This document shows positions 1-5,282 of a DNA stretch of 5,282 bases, one piece after another. The first letter of the stretch is position 1. Every line of letters begins with the position of its first letter. Made by a program: the position numbers and the translations under genes. This stretch comes from DAIUCA01 sp964613675 (lineage in GTDB: Bacteria > Pseudomonadota > Gammaproteobacteria > Competibacterales > Competibacteraceae): NCBI GenBank assembly GCA_964613675.1, contig CAZTIH010000156.1, forward strand, positions 1 through 5,282, written 5' to 3'. The notes under the pieces are model-generated. The model was not told the DNA's origin. It was given only the letters and a program-made list of their open reading frames with translations, and made no database searches.

Positions 1-453
1 TTGCGCTCGCAATTGTCGCCAAGCGTGAAATGCGCGGCTGTAGGGCCAATACAGTTCCCAAATCGCCTCGTCACGGCGCAACAAAACGCCTCTAACCTTG
101 AAATAATGCCCTAAATGTCCGCGATTCACCCGAGGCCACCGCCCACGCCAACCGCGTTCGAGAACCGGCAACACCCCCGTTCCCGTGAGCTGTACTCCGC
201 TCCATTGCGCAGATTCATCCTGTAATGCGGTCGCTAACTCCGGATAACGCTCCCGCAATTGACTCGAAAAATCGTCCGATTCGGCAAATATCCAGCCGCT
301 GTCAAGCGCCGCTTGCACCCAAATCCCCTCGGTTCGGCGTCGTTCTGCGGCCACCCGTATCACGCTGCCACTCGCCTTTGCCCGCAACAAAACTGTCGTG
401 GGCGCCGACCCCACTTCCTCACCAATCGCTTCGGTCAACAATGACAGTCTCAT
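1..453 (-). CDS. Sarcosine oxidase gamma-subunit-like protein (partial, 3' end beyond left edge)
   Basis: Translation of the minus strand from the ATG at 453-451 stays open for 151 codons to the window edge, so the stop codon is not seen. The protein starts MRLSLLTEAIGEEV. The second half follows the pattern I know from SoxG / GcvT-like small subunits: a GIWVQAAL strand then a GWIFAES strand (the WLGPDEWLLL-like region), an acidic helix, SGVQLTGTGVLPVLERG (compare LRLSGPAARDVLARG), then FKVRGVLLRRDEAIWELYW and YSRAFHAWRQL (compare VLL-R----F-L-V-RSFA-YLW-WL). Because this closing motif is reached just before the edge, the gene is probably nearly complete. In sarcosine oxidase the gamma subunit is a structural, YgfZ/GcvT-fold partner of alpha. 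Its start overlaps the alpha-like stop by ATGA, with no clear Shine-Dalgarno, implying translation by coupling. The resemblance is weak and unverified by alignment; the order after an alpha-like gene strengthens it. Confidence 0.6.
   Translation of the reverse strand, partial: MRLSLLTEAIGEEVGSAPTTVLLRAKASGSVIRVAAERRRTEGIWVQAALDSGWIFAESDDFSSQLRERYPELATALQDESAQWSGVQLTGTGVLPVLERGWRGRWPRVNRGHLGHYFKVRGVLLRRDEAIWELYWPYSRAFHAWRQLRAQ
450..453 (-). promoter_or_regulatory. ATGA stop/start overlap, alpha-like to gamma-like gene
   Basis: The TGA of the alpha-like gene (452-450) and the ATG of the gamma-like gene (453-451) share ATGA. The 25 bases upstream on the minus strand have no convincing Shine-Dalgarno. 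Translation of the gamma-like gene is therefore probably by termination-reinitiation, which would keep subunit amounts matched. Confidence 0.7.
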
Positions 454-2807
454 GGCAACGGATTGACCCAACGCACATCGCGAAGTCGGCGTTCTCCCAC
501 ACACCGAATCCATTGAGGAATCCGCCGCTTGTCCCGTCGAATCAACGCCCAACGGTCACAAATCAGCGCCCATTCACCGACTTCGCGCCGCTGACTATCG
601 AGTAACTGATCGTCGATTTGGAATGGAAAGGCCGCTTCCACAATGCCCCAGGCAAACGGCGGCAACAGCGGCGGTAAACAGGGCGCGAATAGGGGCAAAA
701 TGTCCCCTTTGGTGGGTACGGTGTGGTGGGGCAACAACCCGCGCTGCAATCGCAACTGCTGCACCGTCATTAACCCGATTGGTACCAGCGGAAACTCTCC
801 GTTCCCCAACAACGCTAATCCCACCGCTAATGCCGACGTGGCCCGCATCGCCAAGAGATAAGCGGGTTGCTGATCGAACGTAACGCGCCAAATTCCCACG
901 GCTTGCCCCTGAATGGATTGCACGACAAAGCAACCGAGCTTTAGCCGTTCGGGGGAAAACATCCCATCCAGCACACTTTCCAACGCATCGGCGGCCGATG
1001 TTCCCGTCAACAACAACAACGCCCACCCCTCCGCCGCCAACACCGCTGTTTCCGCCACCGGCCCGTAGCCCAAGTACCCTCCCTGGAACGGCAGCCAGCG
1101 CGTAGCCTTCGTTTCCGGCGTTTTTTCGGGCAGGGTTTCACGCCATCCCGCGCTCAAAGCACTGGCGTCAATTAGTGCGCCCGTCCGCACAGCCGCCAGC
1201 GATTCGTCGGCATAACGCCACGGCCAATGCCACGGCCCCCAGTTGTGCCACTCGCGCACCTGTAATTGGTGAAAAGGCTGAAGGGGGGAGGTTCGCGTTG
1301 GTTTAGGCATGAGTTTGAGCGACTCCAGGGGAATCGTCAGCGGTTGCGTGGCGAGGGGATCGGGACGAGTAGGCGTTTGGAGACGGGGGAGCCGAGGCGA
1401 ATCCTCCCGCACCCGCATGGGCAATCGCACTGCTTTCGATTCTCCCCCCAATTGCTGACCCACCGCGTAGCCATGTCGTAGCGCGTCCTCCAACACCCAA
1501 CGGCCCGCCATCACCCCCACGCCAATCCCTTCCAATGGCAATAACCCCCGAAAAGTGGTTGCGGGCTGCTTTTGGGGACGGCTACAGATGAGTAGGGTGT
1601 CTACTTTGAGGCGTTTAGGGGCATTGGGACTGTGGATCGTTATCGTTTCCACCGCCATCATCCCCTGCACACTCACATTGCCGCAGTACATGGGGATCCG
1701 TCGTAGCTGCAACCAACGCGACAGCTCCGTCCCTGGGCCACTCCGACGCCGATCTACATACCCCACCCATTCAAGCCCCATCTGTTCAAGTAACGCGATG
1801 TCGCGCAGATCCACATCAGTATCGGTGTACAGCACGGCCCGTTTACCGACCCGCAACCCGTACCCCACCGCGTACCGCACTGCTTGATGGAAGGCAAATA
1901 CGCCCGGCAGATCGTCGCGGGGACAGTTAATCCATCCCGATCGCCCGCCCGTTGCCAACACCACGTGTTTCGCTCGAATGCGCCACAACCGCATTTGACG
2001 GCGTTCATGGGGCACAAAGGGGCGCTTTTCGACCCCCCACACCGTTCCCTGGGCGTCTTGCCCAATGGCGTTGGTGTACAACCGAACCGTAGCGCATTGC
2101 CGTAACCGAGATTCCGTCCGTCGAAACCACTCGCGGGCGTCGTAATGGAAAATCTGCCGTGGCAACAACCGTACTCCGCCGCCCAAGTGCCCCTGTCCCT
2201 CCAGTAAACACACCCGTTGACGCTGTTGCATCGCGGCATACGCTGTAGCTAACCCTGCCGGCCCGCCCCCAATCACCAACACGTCGCAGTAGTCGCAACC
2301 CGTATCTGCTTGAATCGCCGATGGATGAGAACGCGATGTCCAGTACCGATCCCAGTCGTACCCCATATCCCACGCCGCACTCGGCCAGCCATGTTGGCTC
2401 CGCGCCGTCAAACCATCGTAAAGCCGTAAATCGTCCATCGTTTCCGTGTCAATCGTGGCCATAGCATCTTGTCCCATTGGCCTGACGAATCGACTCAACC
2501 CAGGTGAGGCCGCGAGAGGCTCCGTGAAGGTGGACGGCGGTGGCACATAACGAAGGCGAACCCGCAATGGATACCGTCCCCCCACCCCCAACGGACGGCG
2601 ATAACGCGGGCTGCGACCCCCCAAACGAACTTCATTGGCTAATAACGCCGTGGCCAACGTGTCACCGCGATAGCCAATGTAGGCTTGGCCGTCAAAGGAA
2701 AAGCGCAACGGATGCTGTCGATCCAACTCAATGCCGTTGGGTTGACGGGCCGTCGGTTCTTCGGCGGGATTGAGTACGAAATTTTCCCGCAACACCCACG
2801 CGGTCAT
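450..2807 (-). CDS. Sarcosine oxidase alpha-subunit-like FAD-dependent oxidoreductase (SoxA-like, reduced)
   Basis: 785 aa from the ATG at 2807-2805. Domain order: (a) residues ~20-80, HPLRFSFDGQAYIGYRGDTLATALLAN then RSPRYRRPLG, the Fer2_4-like N-terminus typical of SoxA, with no cysteine cluster for a 2Fe-2S centre; (b) ~172-465, a Rossmann flavoprotein domain with DVLVIGGGPAGLATA (GxGxxG at residues 180-185, bases 2253-2270), an acidic strand end LLEGQ, VVLATGG at ~282-288, and the DDLPGVF--HQAVRY block seen in SoxA/HcnA-B-type enzymes; (c) ~515-740, a degenerate GcvT-like domain, recognisable from AVRTGALIDASAL, GWALLLLTGTSAADAL and LVPIGLMTVQQLRLQRGLL. Classical SoxA is roughly 950-1000 aa; this one lacks the middle SO_alpha_A3-type segment (VDLQNDVTVADI / RYTTLGMGTDQGK motifs) and has a shortened GcvT region without the usual R-S-FTGELGFE signature. 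The start at 2807 is preferred over an in-frame ATG at 2873 because it begins just before the conserved region, has GGGAG upstream, and forms an ATGA overlap with the beta-like gene. Expected role: flavin-dependent oxidation of an amine or amino acid in the cytoplasm; substrate unknown. Confidence 0.82.
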   Translation of the reverse strand: MTAWVLRENFVLNPAEEPTARQPNGIELDRQHPLRFSFDGQAYIGYRGDTLATALLANEVRLGGRSPRYRRPLGVGGRYPLRVRLRYVPPPSTFTEPLAASPGLSRFVRPMGQDAMATIDTETMDDLRLYDGLTARSQHGWPSAAWDMGYDWDRYWTSRSHPSAIQADTGCDYCDVLVIGGGPAGLATAYAAMQQRQRVCLLEGQGHLGGGVRLLPRQIFHYDAREWFRRTESRLRQCATVRLYTNAIGQDAQGTVWGVEKRPFVPHERRQMRLWRIRAKHVVLATGGRSGWINCPRDDLPGVFAFHQAVRYAVGYGLRVGKRAVLYTDTDVDLRDIALLEQMGLEWVGYVDRRRSGPGTELSRWLQLRRIPMYCGNVSVQGMMAVETITIHSPNAPKRLKVDTLLICSRPQKQPATTFRGLLPLEGIGVGVMAGRWVLEDALRHGYAVGQQLGGESKAVRLPMRVREDSPRLPRLQTPTRPDPLATQPLTIPLESLKLMPKPTRTSPLQPFHQLQVREWHNWGPWHWPWRYADESLAAVRTGALIDASALSAGWRETLPEKTPETKATRWLPFQGGYLGYGPVAETAVLAAEGWALLLLTGTSAADALESVLDGMFSPERLKLGCFVVQSIQGQAVGIWRVTFDQQPAYLLAMRATSALAVGLALLGNGEFPLVPIGLMTVQQLRLQRGLLPHHTVPTKGDILPLFAPCLPPLLPPFAWGIVEAAFPFQIDDQLLDSQRREVGEWALICDRWALIRRDKRRIPQWIRCVGERRLRDVRWVNPLP
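2804..2807 (-). promoter_or_regulatory. ATGA stop/start overlap, beta-like to alpha-like gene
   Basis: The beta-like stop TGA (2806-2804) overlaps the alpha-like ATG (2807-2805) as ATGA. This is the same junction type as the next one downstream, and it decides the start of the alpha-like gene against the longer form beginning at 2873, which would overlap the beta-like gene by 70 bp and add a glycine-rich, non-conserved leader. Confidence 0.75.
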
Positions 2808-3775
2808 GGATGCGCTCCCGTTATCACCTTCCCCTCCGCCACCGATAAAGTGCCCCTCGTCGCAGGCCCCCAAAAAAATTGGAGCAATTCGCTCGGACGA
2901 TCCCCCTCAAGCGCAGCCGCCAGTTCTGCTCCCAATGCGACAATCTGGGGAAGTTCCCCGCCCACAAATCCCGTCGTACACCACCCGTAACGCCCGCCAT
3001 AGCCCAAGGGATGACAACGAGGCCACCCGTCTAGGGCTGAATCGCGGCGACGTCGTCCAAGTCGCGTGACCTGTGCCTCGTTGAGCGCGGGAAACAGGCC
3101 CATCATCTCCGCAAGCCACCCCCCCTGTGATCGTTGCCCAATGAGCTGTCGACCGACGAGGGAACCGTAAGGCGTGTGAACAGGCACCGCGCTCAATGAC
3201 CGATCCAATCGCACGATAGGCAACGCTTGTGACTGCCATGACAACCCCGTCAGGGCCGATAATGGTGGTAGTCCGTGAGTCAACGCGATACACACCCGAT
3301 GGGCCTGCCACACGCGATCTCCCTGTTGAACGGCGACGCGCTGTGACCCCAAATCGCGCAATTTGAGGGGCACATTAATCTCAAAATGCACCCCGCTATG
3401 ACGCAACTGTTTGTACAACCGCTGTGCCGTCCGCTGCCGCCAATCCATCCAAGTGCGGTGATGGGGTAAATGTTCGTGGAGATTGGGCTGTAACCAGCGG
3501 TCCCGCCCCACCGATAACCAATAGCTGTCCCACAAAAGGGTACGCCGAAAGGGACGCCAAGCCGCTTGACTGCCTTCATCGAGTTGCGCGTGCAGGAAGG
3601 GGGAAGCTATCCATTGAGGCCAGGGGAGCATCGTTTCGTGGAACGCCGTGGGGGCGAGAACGGCGATACGGGCTTTGGGGCGGCTACGGCGATACCACCA
3701 GGCGGTGGTCAGGGCGAGGAGGGTGTCACCGACGATGAGAAGGTCCCAACGAACAGGCAAAGCATCGGAGGGCAT
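2804..3775 (-). CDS. Short DAO-family flavoprotein, sarcosine oxidase beta-subunit-like (SoxB-like), degenerate FAD motif
   Basis: 323 aa, versus about 400 for SoxB. The N-terminus WDLLIVGDTLLALTTAWWYRR has the strand-turn-helix shape of a DAO-family Rossmann start, but the glycine motif GxGxxG is replaced by GDTLLA (residues 16-21, bases 3713-3730), and the following strand IAVLAP lacks the usual terminal acidic residue. Middle part SGVHFEINVPLKL ... RVAVQQGDRVWQAHRVCIALTHGLPPL matches the DAO pattern of a strand, a beta hairpin and a V-AAG-like end. The C-terminus has ALDGWPRCHPLG (compare PDGLPVIG) and WCTTGFVGGELPQIVALGAELAAAL (compare V-TGHSGHGF-LAP--G--LA-LI). It lies immediately upstream of the alpha-like gene and overlaps it by ATGA. 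An in-frame TAA two codons before the ATG fixes this start, and AGGA lies 6 nt upstream. Whether it still binds FAD or covalent FMN is doubtful from the motif. Alternatives are another DAO-type amine oxidase or HcnC-like subunit, or a non-catalytic scaffold. Family placement is fairly sure, exact function is not. Confidence 0.68.
   Translation of the reverse strand: MPSDALPVRWDLLIVGDTLLALTTAWWYRRSRPKARIAVLAPTAFHETMLPWPQWIASPFLHAQLDEGSQAAWRPFRRTLLWDSYWLSVGRDRWLQPNLHEHLPHHRTWMDWRQRTAQRLYKQLRHSGVHFEINVPLKLRDLGSQRVAVQQGDRVWQAHRVCIALTHGLPPLSALTGLSWQSQALPIVRLDRSLSAVPVHTPYGSLVGRQLIGQRSQGGWLAEMMGLFPALNEAQVTRLGRRRRDSALDGWPRCHPLGYGGRYGWCTTGFVGGELPQIVALGAELAAALEGDRPSELLQFFWGPATRGTLSVAEGKVITGAHP
2815..2819 (-). 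promoter_or_regulatory. Ribosome binding site of the alpha-like gene
   Basis: The minus strand reads GGGAG followed by seven bases (CGCATCC) and then the ATG at 2807. It sits inside the end of the beta-like gene and supports initiation at 2807. Confidence 0.5.
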
Positions 3776-3781
3776 AGGTTA

Positions 3782-3785
3782 TCCT
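3782..3785 (-). promoter_or_regulatory. Ribosome binding site of the beta-like gene (first gene of the operon)
   Basis: The minus strand reads AGGA, then TAACCT, then the ATG at 3775. The TAA in this spacer is in frame with the ATG, so translation cannot begin further upstream in this frame. Confidence 0.6.
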
Positions 3786-3817
3786 ACGAGGAGAGGGAGT
3801 AGAGATCCGCAACGGAG

Positions 3818-3835
3818 ATGCAGATCAATGCAGAT
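3818..3835. repeat. Tandem direct repeat ATGCAGAT with 10-bp period
   Basis: ATGCAGAT occurs at 3818-3825 and again at 3828-3835, offset by one helical turn. The second copy runs into the hairpin arm that starts at 3832. It lies between the gap's hairpin and the ribosome binding site of the beta-like gene, where a regulator could bind. Confidence 0.45.
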
Positions 3836-3860
3836 GTAAGTGGGGTTGGACTCTACATCT
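3832..3860. repeat. Imperfect inverted repeat / hairpin in the operon leader
   Basis: The plus strand reads AGATGTAAGT (3832-3841), an 8-base loop GGGGTTGG (3842-3849), then ACT, one bulged C (3853), and TACATCT (3854-3860). This gives ten base pairs with a single bulge. On the minus-strand transcript the loop is CCAACCCC. No T-run follows on either strand, so it is not a standard intrinsic terminator; an operator or a leader RNA structure fits better. Confidence 0.55.
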
Positions 3861-3879
3861 CACTGATTTCACTCCTCAA
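3850..3879 (-). promoter_or_regulatory. Weak candidate sigma70-type promoter for the sox-like operon
   Basis: On the minus strand TTGAGG (3879-3874) and TAGAGT (3855-3850) are separated by 18 bases, each matching 4 of 6 consensus positions. The -10-like box overlaps one arm of the hairpin at 3832-3860. Matches this weak occur by chance; the main reason to list it is that a 172-bp gap before a three-gene operon should contain a promoter. Another -35-like box, TTGACT at 3898-3893, has no good -10 partner. Confidence 0.22.
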
Positions 3880-3888
3880 GCCATGAAG

Positions 3889-3910
3889 TTTGAGTCAAAT
3901 TTACTTACAT
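3889..3910. repeat. Palindrome TTTGAGTCAAA plus third copy of the ATGTAAGT motif
   Basis: TTTGA-G-TCAAA at 3889-3899 is a perfect 5+5 palindrome around one central base. Next to it, ACTTACAT at 3903-3910 is the exact reverse complement of ATGTAAGT at 3834-3841, so the gap holds inverted copies of one 8-mer about 60 bp apart, in addition to the hairpin's own second arm. The region is AT-rich compared with the flanking genes, as expected for a regulatory region. Confidence 0.4.
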
Positions 3911-3947
3911 AAATGACAGATTGCACGACGCGACCTCTACCGCCAAA

Positions 3948-5282
3948 TCACGGTTTTCCCCCCTTCGCCATCACCCAATCCACGCCCTTTTGCACCAAAA
4001 AGCGTCCTGCATTTTGGGCCTGCGTCCAGAGTTGTGGCCACTGGCGATGGGTGCGATGGGCCTCAAGGCAGCGCAATAACCGTCGTCGCCGCCCCTGGTC
4101 GAGACGGGCATACAGCGCAGGCAACAGCGTGAGACTCAAATCATCGGGATAATCCGTCGCCAAACAAACGGGAATGATGGACTCCAACGGCACTCGCAAA
4201 TCGCTGGCAAGGACGTCCATAGCGGCGCGAATCTGGATCGCTTTTGGCGAATCGGGCTGTTGAATATTGTACGGCGGCTGCCATTCGCGCACAGGACGCA
4301 ACCGATCTACATGACTCAACGCAATGAGCAACAAAGGGGGCGGTTGTAGCGTTTGTAGCGCTTCGACGAGTTGGCGGTCGGTTTCGCGATCGGCGCGGTG
4401 AGCGGCAACCACGAGAATGATGCCATCGACGGTTGGCCCCAAATCGACGACCTCCCGCACAAGATGCCCTCCCCCACCGTAACCTGGGGTATCGAACAGC
4501 AGCGCCAAATCCAGATCGTCGCGTTGAAAGCGATAGGGCGTCACGGTTTGGGTCATACCAACCACGCCGGTCGTTGCCAAAATTTCGCCAAATAAGTGAT
4601 TGATGAGGCTCGATTTTCCCGCTCCCGTCGCCCCTGTCACCAATAAACGCAGTGGCTCTTGTTGACGCTGTTCCGCTTGGGTTTGCGCAATATTGAGGTC
4701 ATGGGCACTGGTTGAGGTGATGCGATCATGGGGTTGATCGTCGAGGGGTAACCGACCGCTGTACAGCTCGACCGCATAAAACCCCACTTTTTTCACCGCT
4801 GCATCGAGTAGCCAACTTTTAAGTTCTTTGACGCCCGCTTCCGTACTTTGGCGCAGAAGTAGAGAACGAGCCTCGCGCGCAAGGGCACTGGCGGGATCAA
4901 GCACGACGCTGGCGGCGCGATAGAGATCGTAAAAACGCTGCCCCTGCTGAACGAGTTCTTTACTGCGTTTGAGGTCATTGAGGGTCAGCATGTGGCTCAT
5001 GGGGACATAATCCGTCGTCAACACGCGCAAATCCCGCGCCAGCAGTTCAATCACCTTCAGAAGATGGGGGACTTGGAGTTCGAGGACGCTATGGGAACGG
5101 TCGGGGTGAAAGCGATTTGCGACGACGGTGAGGACTTCGAGGGTCATTTGCCACCACGCCTTGCCGTCGGCGAAATCGAACTCGCGTTGACGATAATTGA
5201 GGGCGAGTTGTTCGACGGCGGCAAACGCCTGTGATTCGCGTTCAAGCCAGTGGGAGGGGGGGGGGGGGTCAATCCACAGGGG
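3948..5282 (-). CDS. Predicted P-loop GTPase, COG3596/YeeP-like (partial, 5' end beyond right edge)
   Basis: The frame is open from the right edge: 444 residues plus a TGA stop are visible. The ATG at 5147 is unlikely to be the true start, because residues encoded upstream of it (ERESQAFAAVEQLALNYRQ and DGKAWWQ) read as continuous protein. Counting from the first codon in the window, about 200 mostly helical residues (QVPHLLKVIELLARDLR, FYDLYRAASVVLDP, VKKVGFYAVELYSGRL) precede a G domain: G1 GATGAGKS at 217-224 (bases 4611-4634), a threonine-rich G2 region after VVGMTQ, G3 DTPG at 264-267 (4482-4493), a G4 position reading SHVD at 323-326 (4305-4316) rather than NKxD, and a weak G5 near VCLATD. 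The C-terminus is arginine-rich (RRRRLLR). This is a TRAFAC-class, Era/septin-like GTPase of a family whose cellular role is poorly known; membrane or cell-envelope association has been suggested for relatives. It is followed by a 172-bp gap, so it is probably a separate transcription unit from the sox-like operon. The nucleotide-binding call is firm; the cellular function is not. Confidence 0.85.
   Translation of the reverse strand, partial: PLWIDPPPPSHWLERESQAFAAVEQLALNYRQREFDFADGKAWWQMTLEVLTVVANRFHPDRSHSVLELQVPHLLKVIELLARDLRVLTTDYVPMSHMLTLNDLKRSKELVQQGQRFYDLYRAASVVLDPASALAREARSLLLRQSTEAGVKELKSWLLDAAVKKVGFYAVELYSGRLPLDDQPHDRITSTSAHDLNIAQTQAEQRQQEPLRLLVTGATGAGKSSLINHLFGEILATTGVVGMTQTVTPYRFQRDDLDLALLFDTPGYGGGGHLVREVVDLGPTVDGIILVVAAHRADRETDRQLVEALQTLQPPPLLLIALSHVDRLRPVREWQPPYNIQQPDSPKAIQIRAAMDVLASDLRVPLESIIPVCLATDYPDDLSLTLLPALYARLDQGRRRRLLRCLEAHRTHRQWPQLWTQAQNAGRFLVQKGVDWVMAKGGKP
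5256..5268. repeat. 13-base homopolymer (G on plus, C on minus) inside the GTPase reading frame
   Basis: An uninterrupted run of 13 G on the plus strand follows GGGA. In the frame of the GTPase it is read as the end of an Asp codon region and four Pro codons (context DPPPPSHWLE). A change of one base in tract length would shift the frame upstream of the conserved part of the protein. It may be a slippage-prone contingency tract, or an assembly or sequencing length error. Confidence 0.85.

Noticed and set aside
225..605. Plus-strand open frame of 126 codons
   Set aside because: It lies opposite the gamma-like and alpha-like genes, has a proline/serine-rich composition typical of an antisense shadow, and shows no domain.
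1754..2373. Alternative minus-strand frames inside the alpha-like gene
   Set aside because: They are Cys/Gly/Arg-rich shadows of a frame with clear flavoprotein motifs.
2808..2873. Upstream in-frame ATG at 2873 as the start of the alpha-like gene
   Set aside because: It would add 22 residues rich in Gly with no resemblance to SoxA and overlap the beta-like gene by 70 bp; the ATG at 2807 has an RBS and forms the same ATGA overlap as the next junction.
2804..3775. Frameshifted pseudogene interpretation of the short beta-like gene
   Set aside because: The frame is continuous from a good RBS to an ATGA junction, the C-terminal DAO pattern is in the same frame, and I see no motif continuing in another frame; the loss of GxGxxG is by substitution.
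3832..3860. Intrinsic terminator of the GTPase gene
   Set aside because: The hairpin is A/T-rich in its stem, lies about 90 bases past the stop codon, and no T-run follows it on the minus strand.
5145..5147. ATG at 5147 as the true start of the GTPase gene
   Set aside because: The frame is open all the way to the right edge and the upstream codons read as natural protein (VEQLALNYRQ, GKAWWQ), so this is an internal methionine.
1..5282. tRNA, rRNA, CRISPR array, insertion sequence or attachment site
   Set aside because: No tRNA-like cloverleaf, regularly spaced repeats, transposase-like protein or terminal inverted repeats were seen; nearly all of the sequence is occupied by the four genes.

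Overview
The window is a dense, one-directional bacterial stretch: all four genes I can support lie on the minus strand and cover about 97% of the bases. The codon style (GC-rich, many CCC/GGG/CAA codons), tight ATGA gene overlaps and the gene families suggest a Gram-negative bacterium, perhaps a gammaproteobacterium. That taxonomic guess is low confidence and rests only on family resemblance.

Layout in the direction of transcription (right to left). (1) 5282-3948: a predicted P-loop GTPase (COG3596/YeeP-like) whose 5' end lies outside the window. It carries an uninterrupted 13-C tract (13 G on the plus strand) that is read as prolines. (2) 3947-3776: the only sizeable gap (172 bp), holding an imperfect hairpin, a 10-bp-spaced direct repeat, a short palindrome and a ribosome binding site. 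It probably contains the promoter or leader of the next operon. (3) 3775-2804: a short DAO-fold flavoprotein resembling the beta subunit of heterotetrameric sarcosine oxidase. (4) 2807-450: a sarcosine oxidase alpha-subunit-like flavoprotein with an N-terminal Fer2_4-like region, an FAD/NAD(P)-type Rossmann domain and a degenerate C-terminal GcvT-like domain. (5) 453-1: a small gene resembling the sarcosine oxidase gamma subunit, almost complete but open at the left edge.

Genes 3-5 are joined by two identical 4-bp ATGA stop/start overlaps, so they look like a translationally coupled unit making a multisubunit oxidoreductase. The order B-A-G is that of sox operons (B-D-A-G) without the small zinc-binding delta subunit. 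All three subunits look reduced: the beta-like protein lacks the GxGxxG motif, the alpha-like protein lacks the segment between its Rossmann and GcvT domains and the usual GcvT signature residues, and the total size is well below that of classical sarcosine oxidase. The most interesting interpretation is a divergent, trimmed-down sarcosine-oxidase-like complex with a changed substrate or cofactor set. This is inference; the homology calls come from reading the protein sequences by eye.
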